NCBI GenBank assembly: GCA_964473205.1
Contig: CAYYOK010000077.1
Span: forward strand, 1-16,205
DNA length: 16,205 nucleotides
Source: CAYMRL01 sp964473205
GTDB taxonomy: Bacteria > Deinococcota > Deinococci > Deinococcales > Trueperaceae
Direction: 5' to 3'
Every line of letters begins with the position of its first letter. Within the stretch, counting starts at the first letter, position 1. Below the pieces are notes generated by a model. That model worked only from the letters and a program-made list of their open reading frames with translations. It was not told the origin of the DNA and did not search any database. This document shows, in pieces, positions 13,941 through 16,205 of the stretch. A program made the position numbers and the translations under genes.

Positions 13941-15153
13941 CCAGCGCTCCCAGCTCGCGCGGGTAGGTGGTCAGGCGCTCGTTGCCGGACTCGGTGACGA
14001 GGACGGTGTCCGAGTGCCTGAAGCCGCCGAGGCCCGGCACGTAGATGCCCGGTTCCACCGACAGGACCATCCCTACCTCGAGGACGGTGTCGTCGCCGAC
14101 GTCGAGGAACGGGCTCTCGTGGATGCGCTGCCCTAGGCCGTGTCCGACGTGGTGGCGCCACCGCTCCGTCAGGCCTTCTCTAAGGTAGTAGTCCTGAACG
14201 GCACGGTCGACCTCGGCCGCCGCCACACCGGGCCGGATGGCCTCGAAGGCGATCTCCTGCAGCATGAGCATGTGGTCGAAGTAGCGGCGCTGCTCGGCCG
14301 ACGGCTCGCCGATGAACATCGTGCGCTCCAGCTCCGAGAGGTAGCCGTGGGCGTCGGCCGCTGCGCCGGTGACGAGGGTGTCGCCAACCGCGAAGGTCGC
14401 GTCGTTGGTCAGCGCATGAGGCAGCGCGCTGTTAGGGCCGATCTGCCCGCGGTAGATGGCCAGCGCCCCGTCGATCCAGCGGTTCAGCTTGCGGTACGGG
14501 CCACCGCGCCAGACACGCATGCGCTCGGTCGCGTCGCGGCATGCTCGACCGACGACTGCCGTCTCGGTCTGACCTGGCCTGGTGTACTCCTGCAGCAGCC
14601 GGTGAGCCACGTCGCCCCAGTAGACGCTCTCGCGGATCAGCGCCAGCTCTGCCTCGCTTTTGAGCGACATCTGCCTGTCGACCTGCGGCGATACCAGCTC
14701 GACCGGCAGCTCACTGCTCAGCGGGTACGGACAGTAACCGGCCACTACGGGGTAGCCGTCGTGATCGACGCCCACGCGACTCACGCCCTGGGCGCGCAGG
14801 TGGTCGGCGAGGATCCGCATCGGATGCTTCTCGCCCGGGTACTCGGGGTAGACGAGCAGCCCTTCGACCACGCAGGTCTCGGCGGCATGCTCCTGCTCGA
14901 GACGCGGCAGGAGGAGCGTGCGGCCGCCGTCCCGGGTGACGACGAGGCCGATGGGTCTCTCGGTCGGGTGGTAGACGAAACCCGCGTAGTACTGCACGTA
15001 CTGCTCGTCGAACAGCACCACGGCGTCGAGGTCGTCGGGGACGAAGTCGAACAGGCGCGTGGCCCTCTCGCGCCGCTCGTCGTTCGAGATCGGCGGGGCA
15101 GGGTCGAAGGGCGGCGCTAGGTCCTCGAACGTGGTCGTGGCTTGGCTCGTCAT
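13927..15153 (-). CDS. M24-family (Xaa-Pro peptidase/creatinase fold) protein with altered metal site
   Basis: 408 residues. Residues about 25-160 are a creatinase-type N-terminal domain (LDAVVLFDEQYVQYYAGFVYHPTERP); about 165-400 are the pita-bread M24 domain, with LPHALTND (His246), HHVGHGLGQRIHESPF (His338, His345), VLSVEPGIY (Glu367) and GGFRHSDTVLVTESG. The five metal ligands of true aminopeptidases P/prolidases (Asp, Asp 11 later, His, Glu, Glu 14 later) fall on Gly263, Glu274, His338, Glu367 and Ser381: three of five are changed, at the right spacing. Metal-free relatives such as creatinase exist, so this is probably a hydrolase of a C-N bond other than a standard Xaa-Pro peptide, or one with a different metal demand. 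No signal peptide. It converges on the + strand cluster and is a likely functional partner. Confidence 0.9.
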   Translation of the reverse strand: MTSQATTTFEDLAPPFDPAPPISNDERRERATRLFDFVPDDLDAVVLFDEQYVQYYAGFVYHPTERPIGLVVTRDGGRTLLLPRLEQEHAAETCVVEGLLVYPEYPGEKHPMRILADHLRAQGVSRVGVDHDGYPVVAGYCPYPLSSELPVELVSPQVDRQMSLKSEAELALIRESVYWGDVAHRLLQEYTRPGQTETAVVGRACRDATERMRVWRGGPYRKLNRWIDGALAIYRGQIGPNSALPHALTNDATFAVGDTLVTGAAADAHGYLSELERTMFIGEPSAEQRRYFDHMLMLQEIAFEAIRPGVAAAEVDRAVQDYYLREGLTERWRHHVGHGLGQRIHESPFLDVGDDTVLEVGMVLSVEPGIYVPGLGGFRHSDTVLVTESGNERLTTYPRELGALVIES

Positions 15154-15161
15154 CGGAGGCG

Positions 15162-15167
15162 AGACTA
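15162..15167 (-). promoter_or_regulatory. -10 box for leaderless M24 gene
   Basis: TAGTCT on the minus strand ends 8 nt before the ATG at 15153. The bases between (CGCCTCCG) contain no SD. No clear -35. Confidence 0.4.
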
Positions 15168-15187
15168 CCGCGGGAGCGGCGCCTCCT

Positions 15188-15208
15188 GGCCGGCCCTGAC
15201 GGGCGGCC
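15188..15208 (-). terminator. possible hairpin after the heavy-metal ATPase gene
   Basis: GGCCGGCCC (15188-15196) and GGGCGGCC (15201-15208) can pair with one bulged G over a TGAC loop. It lies between the ATPase stop and the M24 promoter, where a terminator would be expected, but has no T-run. Confidence 0.3.
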
Positions 15209-15212
15209 GTGC

Positions 15213-15283
15213 TACCCGAGAGCCGCAGGGCGAAGGCGGCTCAAGCGGTTGCGCGAGCTCGGTACCCGAGCAGCCGCAGGGCG
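15213..15283. repeat. direct repeat: duplicated tail of the heavy-metal ATPase gene
   Basis: TACCCGAGAGCCGCAGGGCG (15213-15232) and its 21-base partner (15263-15283), which differs only by one extra C after TACCCGAG, lie 50 bp apart. The right copy encodes the ALRLLGY residues near the ATPase C-terminus; the left copy lies just past its stop codon. Confidence 0.85.
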
Positions 15284-16205
15284 TTGGCCACCACGACGAG
15301 CGTGCTCGACTCGTGCAGGACGATCGCGATGCCGATGCTGGCGAGGCCGAGCAGCGCGCTCGGGACGAGCAGGGCGATGACGCCCAGGCTGATCGCGAGG
15401 TTCTGGACGATCATCCGGCGGGTCGCGCGCGACAGCGAGACCGCGTACGGCAGCTTGCTCAGGTCGTCGGCCATGAGCGCGATGTCGGCGGTCTCCAACG
15501 CGACGTCGGTGCCGGCTCCGCCCATGGCGATGCCGACGTCGGCGGCGGCCATCGCGGGCGCGTCGTTGACACCGTCGCCGACCATCACGACCTTGCCGAA
15601 GCGCGCCTTGAGGGCCTCGACGCGGGCGACCTTGTCCTCGGGCAGCAACTCGGCGCCGACCTCGTCGATGCCGAGCTCGAGACCGACGGCCTCGGCCACG
15701 CGCGCGTTGTCGCCGCTCAGCATGACGACGTGCCTGACACCTTGGCGTCTGAGCGCGGCGACGGCGGCTCGGGCGGCCTCACGCGGCTCGTCGCGCACGG
15801 CGATAAGGCCGACCACCTCGCTGCCTACCGCGACGAACAGGCTGGTCTTGCCAGCGCTCTGAAGGGCCTCGTGACGCTGCTCGAGGGTCGGAGGCACCGT
15901 CAGGCGGGCATCGCGCATGAGCTTGTCGTTTCCGACCAGCACATGGGAGCCGGCGACAGTCCCCGTCAGACCCTTGCCGGTGACCGATTCGGACAGGTCG
16001 ACCTCGGGCAGGTCGAGCCCGCGGGCCTCGGCCGCGGCCACGATGGCTGCGGCGAGCGGGTGGCCGCTGCGCGTCTCCAGCGCCGCGGCTAGCCTCAGGA
16101 CCCCGTCTTCGCCCACGGCTCCGCTGCCGATCACGTCCGTCACCTCGGGCCGGCCCTTGGTGAGGGTGCCGGTCTTGTCGAACACCACGACGTCGGCGGT
16201 GCCGG
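15241..16205 (-). CDS. P1B-type heavy-metal transporting ATPase, C-terminal part (partial)
   Basis: The gene enters from the right edge; 320 residues are visible, starting just before the phosphorylation motif DKTGTLT. Then come SGHPLAAAI (the HP motif specific to P1B pumps), a nucleotide-binding domain with VTGKGLTG, MLSGDN, the hinge VMVGDGVNDAPAMAAADVGIAMG, and two C-terminal TMs. TM8 carries LHESSTLVVVANALRLL; the HE-x-(S/G)-T pattern is closest to P1B-4 pumps (Co/Zn/Ni/Fe-type), rather than the MSxSS of Cu pumps or the DTGAT of Zn/Cd ZntA. The metal-binding N-terminus and the TM6 motif (SPC or CPC) are outside the window, so the metal is unsettled. It exports metal ions across the cytoplasmic membrane using ATP. 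It lies 87 bp upstream of the M24 gene on the same strand. Confidence 0.93.
   Translation of the reverse strand, partial: GTADVVVFDKTGTLTKGRPEVTDVIGSGAVGEDGVLRLAAALETRSGHPLAAAIVAAAEARGLDLPEVDLSESVTGKGLTGTVAGSHVLVGNDKLMRDARLTVPPTLEQRHEALQSAGKTSLFVAVGSEVVGLIAVRDEPREAARAAVAALRRQGVRHVVMLSGDNARVAEAVGLELGIDEVGAELLPEDKVARVEALKARFGKVVMVGDGVNDAPAMAAADVGIAMGGAGTDVALETADIALMADDLSKLPYAVSLSRATRRMIVQNLAISLGVIALLVPSALLGLASIGIAIVLHESSTLVVVANALRLLGYRARATA

Noticed and set aside
15142..16092. 316-codon + strand open frame opposite the heavy-metal ATPase
   Set aside because: The minus strand shows all P-type ATPase motifs; the + frame is His/Asp/Arg-rich shadow sequence with no recognisable domain.

Overview
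This is a GC-rich, gene-dense bacterial window with no gap over about 110 bases, no RNA gene, no CRISPR array and no insertion sequence. Two features suggest Deinococcota, perhaps a Truepera-like lineage. Five genes that look like first genes of transcripts have a TAnnnT-type -10 box ending 6 to 8 nt before the ATG and no Shine-Dalgarno (SD), which implies leaderless mRNAs. Most genes inside operons have a clear SD or an overlapping start. The taxon is an inference from this architecture and the protein style, not a database match.

Left part (1-5790). The last 15 codons of an endonuclease/exonuclease/phosphatase-type nuclease enter on the + strand. Facing it are a CAP-domain lipoprotein and a 653-residue exported DUF3352-like protein, both on the minus strand. 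Next, also minus, is a compact TetR - ABC ATPase - ABC-2 permease efflux operon with 4- and 8-bp overlaps. Its promoter has a -35 (TTGACC), a 17-bp spacer and a -10 (CATAAT), and carries two 14-bp palindromes 20 bp apart that look like TetR operators. A pentapeptide-repeat protein is transcribed divergently from the same region.

Centre (5801-13875, +). One long co-directional cluster runs iclR, dipeptide/oligopeptide-type solute-binding protein, two ABC permeases, M19 dipeptidase-like enzyme, BPL-N/glutamine-amidotransferase-like protein with a long C-terminal extension, and a proline-iminopeptidase-like alpha/beta hydrolase. Junctions are tight (10 bp gap, 8, 13 and 10 bp overlaps), broken only by two hairpin-bearing spacers. 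There are no ABC ATPase genes for the importer. The layout reads as: sense an effector (IclR), import a small peptide or amide, and cleave it in the cytoplasm.

Right part (13927-16205, minus). An M24 (Xaa-Pro peptidase fold) protein faces the cluster, and the C-terminal part of a P1B heavy-metal ATPase follows. The M24 protein has lost three of five canonical metal ligands and the M19 enzyme has a His-Asp-His motif in place of His-x-Asp, so the cluster may act on something other than ordinary dipeptides. Both minus-strand genes here carry short duplications of their own 3' ends: a four-unit 14-bp tandem array at the M24 stop, and a 20/21-bp copy downstream of the ATPase stop.
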